Source of the DNA: Brachionus rotundiformis | Lineage: Eukaryota > Rotifera > Eurotatoria > Ploima > Brachionidae | Reading direction: 5' to 3' | Assembly (NCBI GenBank): GCA_016802295.1 | Contig: JAESIW010000180.1 | Coordinates: 2,288,039-2,352,038 of the forward strand | Length of the DNA stretch: 64,000 nucleotides | In this document: positions 1-10,118 of the stretch, in pieces | Numbering within the stretch: position 1 is the stretch's first letter | How the letters are laid out: the number at the start of each line of letters is the position of its first letter | Position numbers and translations under genes: made by a program | The notes under the pieces: generated by a model | Seen by the model: the letters and a program-made list of their open reading frames with translations, nothing else | The model's database searches: none | What the model was told of the DNA's origin: nothing

Positions 1-507
1 TAAAAGTAATGGGTTACAGTCAGTAATAGAAAAAAGAACAAAAAAGTAAAGAAAAGATGTTAATCTTTTCGATTAAATATCAGAAAAGTTTAAATTTTTG
101 GAACATACTGATTTTTCCTATTGTCATTGATCATAGGTCCAATATTTTTAATTTAAAAAATAAGTTGTATGTTTTTTTTACTATCAATTTTTTAAGACTG
201 AAAAACTGACACATTAAAGCTTTAAAATTTTAAATTTTATAAAATTTTTCCTTTAACTTTTGAAAATTTGAACATTCTATACACGAATGATTAAAGAAAA
301 AAATCGTTTTTGATTATGAAAACCTTCATCATAACAATCCATGATTAAATATAAAAGTAAACTTTTAAGTTCGATAGTATAAAATAAGTTACTTTGGCTC
401 TTAAAATTTAATTTTTTGAAATTAAACCATGTTGTCCGACGATGTAACTCTTTGTTTTAACGAAGAAAAAATACTAATTATTATATTTTTAGGCCCCTTG
501 TTCACCA
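1..507. other. gene-free upstream region
   Basis: AT-rich sequence with no open frame of note. A short ATG-led open stretch begins at 429 and runs through 480-540, but its frame does not join the next exon. A pyrimidine-rich tract ending in AG at 491-492 lies 15 nt before the chosen start at 508 and looks like a 3' splice acceptor in the 5' leader. Confidence 0.5.
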
Positions 508-1720
508 ATGAAAAAGTTAAAAATCTTGGGAGAAAAAACTCAGGTACAAAGATAAAATCAGTTTATAAATTTTTTTTTAAGTGAAAAAATATTCTTTTAG
601 AATGTAAAATCTTCACTAGAAAATTCAAATTTAGCACCTATTAAAGAGAACATCACCAAATCAAAAGAAGCAGTGGAATCTGAAGATACGACCGAGCACT
701 TGTTGGAAGATGCACCGGGAAAATATGTTATATTCCCAATAAATCATGATGACATGTGGAAGATGTACAAACATTTGGTAGATAACTTTTGGAGTGTTAC
801 GGAAACAATTCAGGACTTAGAAAAACTTGCATTAAATTACGACGAGAAACAATTTATAAAATTTTTCTCAAGCATATTCGCTTCACCAAGAAGCTCAGGA
901 CTTGTGAATGAAAATTTTGCCGAGGAATTTTGCAAAGTTATCCAAGTCACGGAAGCCAAATTTTTTTATGGTCATCAACTTTTTGTACAAAATATACATT
1001 CTGAAATGTATAACAAACTATTGCTTCATTTTACAGAGGCTCAGGAAAGGGAAAAATTGTTTAAGACAGTCGAAAATTTTGATGCAGTGGCTAATAAGCG
1101 TGAATGGATTGAAAAATGGAAAACATGTTCGTTTGGCGAGCAGCTTGTGGCTTCTAGCTGCCTACATGGTTTAATGTTTTGTGCATTGGATTTGGTCCAC
1201 GATTGGCTAGCAGAAAAAGCCAGAAGCACACTCAGCCACGAATTAATTGTAATTTTTGAACGAATGATCTTAGATCAGGTAATCAGTCTTAAAAATTTTT
1301 CAATTATTTTATTTTTTTTTAATTTTTAAGGAAATTCAAAGAAATTTTTCATGCCTGATGATTAGCCATCTTCGCAATAAACCTAGTAAAGAAAGAATGC
1401 TAGAAATGATTAATCAAGCAGCAAAATTGGAATTCGATTTCCTAATGAATGGCATAAAATGTGACTTGATTGGAATTGAAGCTGATGAGGTTATTCAATT
1501 GATTGATAAAAAAACCAAAGAACTTAAGGCTATGGTAAAATTAATTTTTTTATTTGTTTAATTAGAATTGATTTTAAATTACTAGATGTTTTCTTGGTTT
1601 TATGAAAAAAATAAAACCACTACGGACTCAAATGAGAATAAAAAACCAATAATGGAAGAACGTGAGAATGAAATTCTAAAAGAAAATCATCAAAAGTTGG
1701 TATTTGATGAAGATTTTTGA
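508..1720 (+). CDS. divergent ribonucleotide reductase small (R2-like) subunit lacking most iron ligands
   Basis: Exons 508-543, 601-1278, 1331-1534 and 1586-1720 give 351 aa; human RRM2 is 389 aa. The ferritin-like R2 fold is recognisable in the segments VIFPI, LVNENFAEEF, VTEAKFFYG, NIHSEMY and NFSCLM. R2 normally holds a di-iron centre and a tyrosyl radical and delivers the radical to R1 to make dNTPs. Against RRM2 (D138, E169, H172, E232, E266, H269), this protein has Ser111, Gln142, His145 (kept), His201, and Ile or Gln in place of H269. E266 may survive as Glu232, depending on where a roughly 6-residue insertion is placed. The radical Tyr (Y176) is present at 149. The C-terminus ends LVFDEDF, like the R1-binding tail of R2. 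It may therefore dock to R1 without building a normal cofactor, as yeast Rnr4 does; that role is inference. The start ATG was chosen because its exon joins in phase 0. Confidence 0.85.
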
Positions 1721-3171
1721 TTTAAAAAATTTCTAATCTAGGGCTACAATTATTATTTTTTATGATTAAAGTTATAAAAATTTGTAACTCTGATTTGATT
1801 TTATTGTATAGAAATATGGTTTTTTTAAAATTTGATTTTTATTAATAAAACACACTACTTAAAAAATTAATTGAAAAATAAATTTTTAATTTTTTTTACA
1901 TGTTTATTGGTTTAATAAAAAATATTGTATCAATTTTTCTTTATTTCTCTTTTTTTTTCAAAATAAAAATAATAATCAAGTTTGATGATATTTTAACATC
2001 CATTTTGGAAACAAGAATTTAAGAAAAAAAGTCAAGATTAAAATTATCTTTTTATTTAATATAGCATATCTATCATGCTTCGTTTTTACTACAAGCTCAC
2101 TACGTAGTCTTTTATTTGTTTTTTGGCTATTGATTTACTGATGTCTCAGAATCCTAAGCATGTCTGTTAAAAAATTTTTGATAGCTTTTAACAATCTAAA
2201 TTATTTGAATTGTTAATTGATAATTCAATAATATTCTTGTAGATTTTGACATTTAATTTTTATATTTAATAATTTTTTTTCAATTTACAATTCTAATCCA
2301 CTGAGAAGATTATACTTCATTAAAATCATTTATTTTCCATGGTACTTGATAAATTTTAATTTCAACTGAAAAAATTGGTTAAAAAATGTTAATAAATTTA
2401 TTCATTTTTAAACCGTCTAAAGATTTTAAATTAGATCAGAATTTTTATTTAAATTTAAATAAAGTTTAATAGTATTAATTAACAAGAATTCTTACAAATA
2501 ATTAGAAAAATAGATATAAACTTATATACATAAACCTAATTATATAAAACTAACGATTTTTTAGAAAAATTAAAGCAACATTTAGATAAGCAATATAACC
2601 AAGCATGCCTTCTTCATCACCTTTTTTTAATCTTTCTTAAATAATCATTATTTTATCACCTTTTTTTAGATACTATTAATCTTATTTTTAAACGTAAGTA
2701 AAAAAAAATAAATAACTATGACCATAATAAAAAATTCTGAAATTAATCTTTTTTATCAGATTGACATTGTGTAAATAAATTAAAAATATAAACTACCAAT
2801 ATCATTTTTATTTTCAAATTTGAAAAATAAATAATTCGCAAAATTTTGTTTGTTTTGACAAAAAAAAGAAAGATATCAGTTTATTTTGAAGTTTCAATAT
2901 CTTACATATTTTAATTGCTTCATATTAATTATTTTATAAAGAATATTACTAGATAATTTAAAAAAGTAATAAAATTCAAATTATATTATATCATGTAATA
3001 AATTATCAAAGTCTTTAATGAACACGAATTTATCATTTTAAAATCAAAAGATATCATTTGATTCAAAGTTTCTTATTCTGCAATATTTATTTTCGATAAA
3101 GATAGTATCCAACGAAAAACTTAAATAAATTCGCTTGGTTTTTTTTTAATTTTTTAAAATCTTTTCAAAGA
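1721..3171. other. intergenic region, no gene seen
   Basis: AT-rich DNA between the R2-like gene and alkaline phosphatase 1. AATAAA-like signals occur near 1848 and 1880 and could serve the upstream gene. I see no coding or structured RNA signal elsewhere. Confidence 0.5.
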
Positions 3172-5353
3172 ATGATTTCTAAATTGAGTATATATCTTAT
3201 ATTTTTTTTAATGTGTTATGTAAGCTGTAATGTTGACTGGTCCAGTGATATTAGAAAAGAAAAGTGGCTCAAATACAGTAAAGACCTGATCGAGAATACT
3301 TTAAACAGAAAAATGAACGGAAATGTTGCCAAAAATGTAATTTTTTTCTTGGGAGATGGAATGGGTGTTTCAACAGTAACCGCTGGTCGCATATGGAAAG
3401 GTCAGCTTCAGAACAGACCTGGCGAAGAGGAAATCACACATATGGAAAAACTTGATCATCTAGCTCTATCAAAAGTAAAAAATAAACCATTTATTTTATT
3501 TATTAATCTTTTATAAAAAAAGACTTATAACATTGATGCTCAAACGCCTGATAGTGCTGGAACAGCCACTGCATATGAAACTGGTGTAAAAACTAGAATT
3601 AGAGCAATTGGAGTTGATGGCAATGCTGTTGATTGTAAAACTGTACAGGATTCGAAATTGGATTCAATTTTAGATTGGGCTCATTTTGCTGGCAAATCGG
3701 TTGGTATAGTTACTACAACAAGAGTTACTCATGCTTCTCCGGCAGCGCTTTATGCCCATGTTCATGAAAGAGATATGGAAGCTTATGATGGCAATAAATT
3801 TACTGAACAGCATTTTAATGATGGATGTAGGGATATTGCTTCTCAGCTTATTGATGACAATCAGTTTATAAATGTATTTTTATAAAATTATAATATTTGG
3901 ATTTTTCTTACGACATTTATTAGGTTATTTTTGGTGGTGGGGCACAAAAATTTTTACCAAAAGCAATTATCAATCCTATAACTAATACAACAGGAGATCG
4001 AATTGATGGAAGAAACTTGATCGAAGAGTGGCAAAAAAATATGGAAAATCAAAAAAAAAAATTTAAATATTTGACGACTGGTCAAGAATTGAATAATTTA
4101 AATTCAAATGATGCTGATTATGTTTTAGGTAGTCTAATGTTTATTAGTAAAAGTTAATCTTTAATTTCTTAATTTATAAAAGGCCTATTTAATTGGGATC
4201 ACATGAATTATGAATCAGATAGAGTTAAAAATAAAATTGATGAGCCAAGTATTATTGAAATGACCCAAAAAGCTATACAATTGCTGAGAAAAAATCCGAA
4301 TGGTTATCTTCTTTTTGTAGAAGGAGGAAAAATCGACTTAGCTCACCACGGTAATAATGCTAGACGTGCGTTAGATGATTTTGTTGCATTTGATAATGCA
4401 ATTGGAGAGGCAGTCAATATGGTTTCATTAGATAATACTTTGATAGTTGTTTCAGCGGATCATTCTCATGTGTAATTTTTATTTTCAAATAAAATTATTA
4501 ACGAGAAAAAGTACTTTAAACATTATTAGTTTTACTATTGGGGGGTATGCTGTTCGAGGAAACCCAATATTTGGTAAAAATAGGCTTTGAATCAACATTT
4601 TCCTTATTCATACTATTTCTAATTTCAAAAGGTATTGTAAATACGACTGAAAGTGGAAAATTGAGTACTTTTGGTGCAACTTTCACTTCATTGGCATATA
4701 CAAATGGTCCAGCTGGTTTGGAAACAGCTCGCAAAACAAATATTTCCAATAATGAGACTGGTAATCGGATTGATTAATTATTATTATAAATTTTGATTTT
4801 AAATTTTGCAGAACAATTGGAATATCATCAAGAAGCCTTAGTAAAGCTTGACTATGAAACTCATGGTAGGGAATAAAGTTTTTTTTTTCTTTAAGTTATT
4901 TTAGAATGTTTATTTAGGCGGTGAAGAAGTGGCAATTTATGCTAGTGGTCCTATGGCATATTTATTTGACGGGTAATAAAAGCTTTGAATTTTTTTTGTT
5001 TAATTAAGTCTTTTAATTTTAGAACTGTTGAACAAAGCCATATAGCTCATGTCATAGCCTACAGTGCTTGGTAAATAGACTTTTTGTTAATAATCAAGCC
5101 TTGGAAAAATTTTAGAATTTATTATAAATTCAGATTAATAATTTTTTTTTGTTAAATTAATTAATTCTAAGATAAAAATGTAAAATTTTAAAATTAAAAT
5201 ATTTTTTTATTTAAAAGTATCGGGCCTTACAACGAAACAAACTATGATGGGTGCAAAACGAAGCGAGGAATACATATTCCAGAAAATCATTCCTCTAGAA
5301 TTAATATTAATTCATTTTTTTATTTTTGTTTAATTTTTTATTCAGTATTTTAA
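3172..5353 (+). CDS. alkaline phosphatase, GPI-anchored type (copy 1)
   Basis: Ten exons: 3172-3474, 3523-3873, 3924-4128, 4183-4471, 4530-4573, 4632-4760, 4812-4865, 4918-4972, 5023-5070 and 5218-5353, giving 537 aa. The enzyme hydrolyses phosphate monoesters at the cell surface. Residues 1-20 are a signal peptide. The nucleophile motif DSAGTATA is present, as are the metal-binding stretches GGKIDLAHH, ADHSHV and YETHGG. The C-terminus is hydrophobic (INSFFYFCLIFYSVF), as expected for a GPI-attachment signal. Every join keeps frame and the order matches animal ALPs. The metal ligands look intact, so the enzyme is probably active. A paralogue lies at 57383-59553; the two share several exon lengths exactly (351, 205, 54, 55 and 48 nt) but differ in some introns. 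A T-rich tract ending AG stands 1 nt before the ATG. Confidence 0.93.
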
Positions 5354-5638
5354 TTTTTTAGGAATAAAAAAATAAAAGTAATTAACAATGAAAAATTGAA
5401 ATTTTTTTGTTCAAAATTTTCTACGATTTTAAATTTTGGTTTTTGTTATAAAATATCAAAAGGCAATTTGTAGATTTAACAAGGATTTTAAATGGAATTT
5501 TTTTGTTTGATAATACAAATATATCATTATCGTTGATTTATAAATTATTTGAATTAACAAAATCTCAATCTTTAGAGTATAATAGTTGATCTATTTGATT
5601 TACTTAAACTAGAAATATTTAAATGATCATAATTAATA
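5354..5638. other. short intergenic spacer
   Basis: AT-rich spacer between alkaline phosphatase 1 and the left arm of the tRNA-Ser inverted repeat. It contains no open frame or recognisable element. Confidence 0.5.
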
Positions 5639-5639
5639 A

Positions 5640-5758
5640 GCAGTGATGGCCGAGTGGTTAAGGCGTCTGACTAGAATTAGATTTCTAATCCATTTAAAAA
5701 ATGGACAACAGTGATCAGATGGGATTTTCCCGCGCAGGTTCAAATCCTGCTCACTGCG
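5640..5758 (+). tRNA. tRNA-Ser(AGA) with a 37-nt intron
   Basis: Acceptor GCAGTGA (5640-5646) pairs with TCACTGC (5751-5757), with discriminator G at 5758. The A box reads TGGCCGAGTGGTTAAGG and the B box GGTTCAAATCC. Anticodon stem TCTGA/TCAGA encloses loop CTAGAA..A with anticodon AGA at 5673-5675. The intron 5677-5713 starts one base 3' of the anticodon, the canonical position. A variable arm of the kind seen in tRNA-Ser is present. The mature length is about 82 nt. It encodes the tRNA reading serine UCU and related codons. Confidence 0.9.
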
Positions 5759-5973
5759 AACTTTTTATGCCATTTTTAAAAAATGATTGAAAGAGTTTTC
5801 AAGTTTTAGAAAACAAATGGAAGTTTTTTATCCATAAAAACATTTATAAATTTTATTATTTAATTTTTCAAAATTTATATTTTTCTTTAGTGAAAGCTTC
5901 GACTCTAATGACCACATAACTGGTCCAGAACCATTCTAAACATGTATCGTTTGGATAAAAGGTAAATAAAAAT

Positions 5974-6048
5974 TACTATATCATCTTTGTCCGCTAGTTC
6001 ATCTCTGGCAATGTGCCCAGTATTTCCAATGTGACAGCTTCCAGCTTG
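5974..6048 (+). pseudogene. stray fragment of the rhotekin-like coding exon
   Basis: About 75 bp matches 8784-8857, inside exon 2 of the rhotekin-like gene, with a handful of substitutions and one single-base deletion that breaks the frame. The shared core includes CTCTGGCAATGTGCCC and TTTCCAATGTGACAGCTT. It abuts the right arm of the tRNA inverted repeat exactly at 6047-6048. It is a non-functional duplicate, probably copied in during the event that built the palindrome. Confidence 0.85.
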
Positions 6049-6130
6049 TTTTTATGGATAAAAAACTTCCATTTGTTTTCCAAAACTTGAAAACTCTTTC
6101 AATCATTTTTTAAAAATGGCATAAAAAGTT

Positions 6131-6249
6131 CGCAGTGAGCAGGATTTGAACCTGCGCGGGAAAATCCCATCTGATCACTGTTGTCCATTTTTTAAATGGA
6201 TTAGAAATCTAATTCTAGTCAGACGCCTTAACCACTCGGCCATCACTGC
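6131..6249 (-). tRNA. tRNA-Ser(AGA) with intron, inverted copy
   Basis: Reverse-complement copy of the tRNA at 5640-5758, including the 37-nt intron, with no difference noticed within the tRNA. Acceptor, A box, B box and anticodon AGA are all intact, so it should be transcribable by Pol III from internal promoters. The two genes are convergent: their 3' flanks face each other across the spacer. Confidence 0.9.
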
Positions 6250-6374
6250 TCTATAGTCAATAGAAAAAATATTTATCCTTGAGTATCTAAAATAAAGTCA
6301 TAAAGAGAAAAAATTAAATTTATTTTGATCAAATTGCTATTTTTATTTAAATCATCTACTTGTTAAGAACCAAA

Positions 6375-6839
6375 ATGACTAAAATCCCAGTAGACAAGCA
6401 TTCATCAAATAAAGAAAACGACCTGTGGCATGAACTAAATGGCCGTCATGCAAAGTTAAAGAACAGGCGAACTCTCTCATTTTTGAGTTCGAATCGCCGA
6501 AGGACAAGCCATTTTGGAACATTAAAGAACAACCTGAAAAATCGTCGACTGTCCTTAAGTCAACCAAATAAAAAATTTATCCAAATATCCAATTCTACAC
6601 AAACAAATAGAGAGCAATTTGTTTCATTAACATCAATCAAAGACCAATTTATTAAATTCACCGAGGACTTTAAGTGTAAAGAACAAAATGAAAATAAAAC
6701 CGCATGCAAAAAGCTTTCGTTCAAGAACAACAAACAAAAACAACTTGCAAGCGAATTCAATTTCGACACATTATTCTCTCATGACAAAAACCTAAGTGAC
6801 TATCTCAAAAAACATTTTAACTCCAAGAATTCTGTACTA
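6375..6839 (+). CDS. unknown basic protein with KEN box; 3' end unresolved
   Basis: I do not recognise this protein. The frame opens at ATG 6375 and remains open to a stop inside the tRNA-Asn at 6971, which cannot be the real end. A good donor (GTAAGC) at 6840 suggests the coding exon stops at 6839 (155 codons) and continues in an exon I could not find. The product is rich in Lys, Arg, Asn and Ser, with repeated RR[LT]SL-like sites (RRTLSFL, RRLSLS) that would suit basophilic kinases. A NKEND near residue 13 matches the APC/C KEN degron. No signal peptide or membrane segment is seen. A cell-cycle or nuclear role is only a guess. An AG-ending acceptor-like site precedes the ATG by 8 nt. Confidence 0.5.
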
Positions 6840-6932
6840 GTAAGCAAATTTTATTCAATTAGGGCGTTTAAAATTTTAAATAAAATAAAAAAATTCAAAA
6901 GACACAAATTTTTATTAGCTTTTCGAATAGTG

Positions 6933-6952
6933 GTCTCTATGGCGCAATCGGC

Positions 6953-6989
<37 letters not shown>

Positions 6990-7005
6990 GAATCCACCTA
7001 GGGAC
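6933..7005 (+). tRNA. tRNA-Asn(GTT)
   Basis: Acceptor GTCTCTA (6933-6939) pairs with TAGGGAC (6999-7005) through one T-G wobble, with discriminator G at 7006. A box TGGCGCAATCGGC and B box GGTTCGAATCC are canonical. The anticodon loop CTGTTAA, flanked by TTCGG/CCGAA, gives anticodon GTT. No intron. A T-run terminator follows at 7010-7015. It decodes asparagine codons. Confidence 0.95.
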
Positions 7006-7009
7006 GAAT

Positions 7010-7028
7010 TTTTTTGTTTTTATTTTTT
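7010..7028 (+). terminator. Pol III T-run terminator after tRNA-Asn
   Basis: Runs of six or more T residues begin 4 nt after the discriminator base of tRNA-Asn, the usual RNA polymerase III termination signal. Confidence 0.7.
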
Positions 7029-8455
7029 TGTCAAATTTAATTTCTAAAATTTTTCATTTACATTGAAGCCAAGCTTTTTTGACACCTCATTTTACCTGAA
7101 TATTTTTTTAAGTAATTTGTATTTTTACTTTTTTTGTTTTAACTAGATCCTTATTGTTAGCAAAAGAGTTGTTTACCAATTTTATTCTTTAAAAAAAAGT
7201 AAATTATTAGAAAAAATAAACTTTTTTTTTTAAAATAATATCAAAATAATTAATAAAGAAGATTACTAGATGATTAAACGATTTGCATTTATTTACTAAT
7301 AAAGTTGATAAAATAGATAATCTTTTGAATATAAATCAAGCGATTTATTTTCAAAAATTAGATTATTTTATTTAATTTTTTTAGACGTTTGTCGCATTTG
7401 AGACTTTCTAATATAAGGATTTATTGCTCTAGAAATTAGAATAGTTTTCAGCATTTGATTTACAGAATAATTAAGGTTTATTTTTTTTTAAATCTATTAT
7501 TGGTACATTTTAAATATTAAATATATATTTTTTTATTCAAAAATTTTTAAGATTTTTCGAATTTTAAGTCTATGAATTTTTTTAAGTAAATAGGTTCAGA
7601 ACATTTGGACCAAGAGTTAAATTTCTCATAAAAACAAACCTTATCATTTAATAGTTGAATGCAAACACATATCCAGTTGAGGCTCTTTGTTAAATGAAAA
7701 GAAAAAAGAGAAAACACTTGAAATTTATTTTCTTATGAAAGTAAAAAAAAAAGATTAAGAACTCTAAACTAAACGTTTTAGACAATAAATAATAAAAAAA
7801 AAGCAAAATAAGAAATTCAATAATAGAAGCAGACTTTTCGCGTCCGATTGAGAAATACTTGAGCTAGAAGAAAATTTTCTAATTAAAAATATTTCCTAAG
7901 AGTTCTCAACCTATGATTGTGTTTTTGAACTAAATATTTTTCTTATCGAAATCCAAATTACACAAACCAGCATTGGTTTGATTTACAATTTTATAACTGT
8001 TTCCATGTTTCCATAAATTTTTAAAATATCGAAATCATATAAGATTTCAAAACAATTAATTTCTTGTAGCTATTCATAATAAATTGCAATTATTAGGGTG
8101 AATTACATAAGTTCTAAATTATTTTGTTTCCCAACTAGACTTCAAATTAACTAGAATCTTCTAATTTGGCCAGCAACTAAACTCGATATTTTATCTGAAT
8201 CTTTGGCTAATCCGTACCTAGTTAACTAACCTAAGTCAAGCATAGGCTTCATATTAATTCAAAGGTTTTAATTAAAGCTAAGTGTTTTAGAGCAATAGTG
8301 AATACTAATTATGTTATCTAAATTTGAATTTTCAAATCAAATATTTAAATTATAAAAATAGAAATATTTACTGATAAATTTTTATGACAAATAAGTATAG
8401 AGAAAAAAATATTTTATCTTGAAAAACTAAAGCAAATTCAAGACATCATCTAAAA
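7029..8455. other. intergenic region, no gene seen
   Basis: AT-rich DNA between tRNA-Asn and the rhotekin-like gene. There is no usable open frame. It could hide a short 3' exon of the gene at 6375, which I could not identify. Confidence 0.4.
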
Positions 8456-10118
8456 ATGACAAATTCGACCATTGGCATGAGTAAAGAGACAAATATAATA
8501 ACAAGAATTAACAAGTCTAATAAGTTAATAACTAAAAATTTAAAAAGTGATTCACTGTGCTTGCCATCACCGAGACTTAACAAACGATACCGCTATTCTG
8601 TTCTTCCATCGGTACTAAATTTTTAAACGCCTTTGTTTAAGTTTTACTTTTTTAAGTTTAATTTGCATTTTTTCCAAGAATGAAGAGCTGAATAACAAAA
8701 TAGACCTAGAAATCCGTATTTTGGATGGAATACTGAAACTTTTGAATGCAATTTGTTCAAACACTACTCTTATATCGAATTCAAGTATATCATCTTTGTC
8801 CGCTTGTTCAGTCTCTGGCAATGTGCCCGGCATTTCCAATGTGACAGCTTCTAGCTTGATTAACAATTTAGATGTGGCCAGTTTAGATGATGTAAGCAAA
8901 TGTTCTACCATAGGAGCTAAAATTGCCGCAGCTTTGACATGCAGCAAAGGTCTGAGCGAAGCTAACCAAATTCAGTCTGATAATCCGGCTTTTGATATCA
9001 ATTCTCCTGAATACAACCATGTAATCCAGATTTTGACAGCATGCAAATGTTTGTTTGTGTCGCATAGGAAAATTGCTATATTTCTGAACAATTTGCAAGA
9101 ATTGGAAAAAAAATGTACCAAAAATTCACAGTCAATGAATTTTTCATATGAGTATGATTTTGACAAAAAGCATGATTTGTTTTCGGCTTTGGATGTATCA
9201 ACTTCGACAGCAAAAAATGCTACTCTTTTGCATGATAAAACATTTGAGTTTGATTCATGTAAATTGGTTTTGAGTGAAATTCGCATTCCACTCAGCTGGA
9301 AGTGGGCAGATTATTTAAAAGCCTCTAAAAATGCGGGTATCTATTTAAATTCTAATTTAAGATATTTATTTATTTTAAAAATATTAATTAAAATTTCTAG
9401 AAAATGTAAATTGTAAATTTGCGGCATTTGCAGTTATTTTTCTTGGCAATATGGTTTATGACACTCAACTTTTGTCCAACATAGATGCATCTATTACTGA
9501 TATTTGTTTTCAAGAAAATTTTGCATTGTAATAAATGATAAAAATAGAATAAAAATAAAATTAACGCCAGTAATTATTTTTAAGTGATGATGTAAAACCG
9601 ACTAATTTTGAGATTACGATTGAATTGTATGCCTATGAATTATACAATACATCCAACAACCTTCTACAATCGGCTAGAAAATTAGCCAAACAGTTCACAG
9701 ACTTTGCCAGTTTTAAGAGACACAATACGAACCAAAATGGAAGCAATCAAAATGTTTTGAGTCAAATGCCTAATTTGTTTAACAATGCATTGACTAATTC
9801 GACCAACACTTATTCATATTCAATGAATAAATTCAAATTGATTGCTAAGGCAGTTTTGGGACGAAATGACATTAGCGAGGACACCGAAACTAGGCCATTA
9901 CAAATAATCAATGATTCAGGTATTTAATTTCGAAATTTAGCTATGTTTTATTTTTATTATATGTATGTAAAGGTGCAGAAGGTTTAACCAGTTTTAATTT
10001 GGATGCTTCTGGTTCAAGTCAAAATGGCTTATCTAATATTTTCTCATCAAACAAGCTTCCATTATTCGATTATTTTTCTTGTCGATTAAAAACACTATCG
10101 ACTTCATCATTTATCTAA
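8456..10118 (+). CDS. rhotekin-like Rho-effector protein, lacking a PH domain
   Basis: Exons 8456-8611, 8679-9336, 9401-9527, 9585-9919 and 9973-10118 give 473 aa. The rhotekin/anillin signature is clear. An HR1/REM-like helix (ELNNKIDLEIRILDGI, near residue 53) is followed by a second helical block with CKCLFVSHRKIAIFLNNLQ. Then come the anillin-homology segments LSEIRIPLSWKWADY, AVIFLGNMVYDT, ASITDICF, FEITIELYAYEL, KFKLIAKAVLG and LPLFDYFSCRL. HR1 domains of rhotekin bind GTP-loaded Rho. Vertebrate rhotekins continue with a PH domain after the anillin-homology region; this frame stops 12 codons after LPLFDYF. Either the PH domain is absent, or the 3' end needs an undetected alternative splice. 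A fragment of exon 2 is duplicated at 5974-6048. Confidence 0.88.

Larger units (their letters stand above)
5639..6250. repeat. 204-bp inverted repeat, each arm carrying a tRNA-Ser gene
   Basis: Arms 5639-5842 and 6047-6250 are reverse complements with one difference that I can see (a/g inside the tttta-gaaaac stretch). Each arm holds a complete tRNA-Ser(AGA) plus about 84 bp of 3' flank. Homology starts right at the tRNA 5' end. The 204-bp spacer contains a copy of part of the rhotekin exon at its right end. The near-identity indicates a recent duplication or gene conversion. The structure could extrude as a cruciform. Confidence 0.9.

Noticed and set aside
429..507. Upstream ATG at 429 as start of the R2-like gene
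   Set aside because: Its frame would join the next exon in the wrong phase; ATG 508 joins in phase 0.
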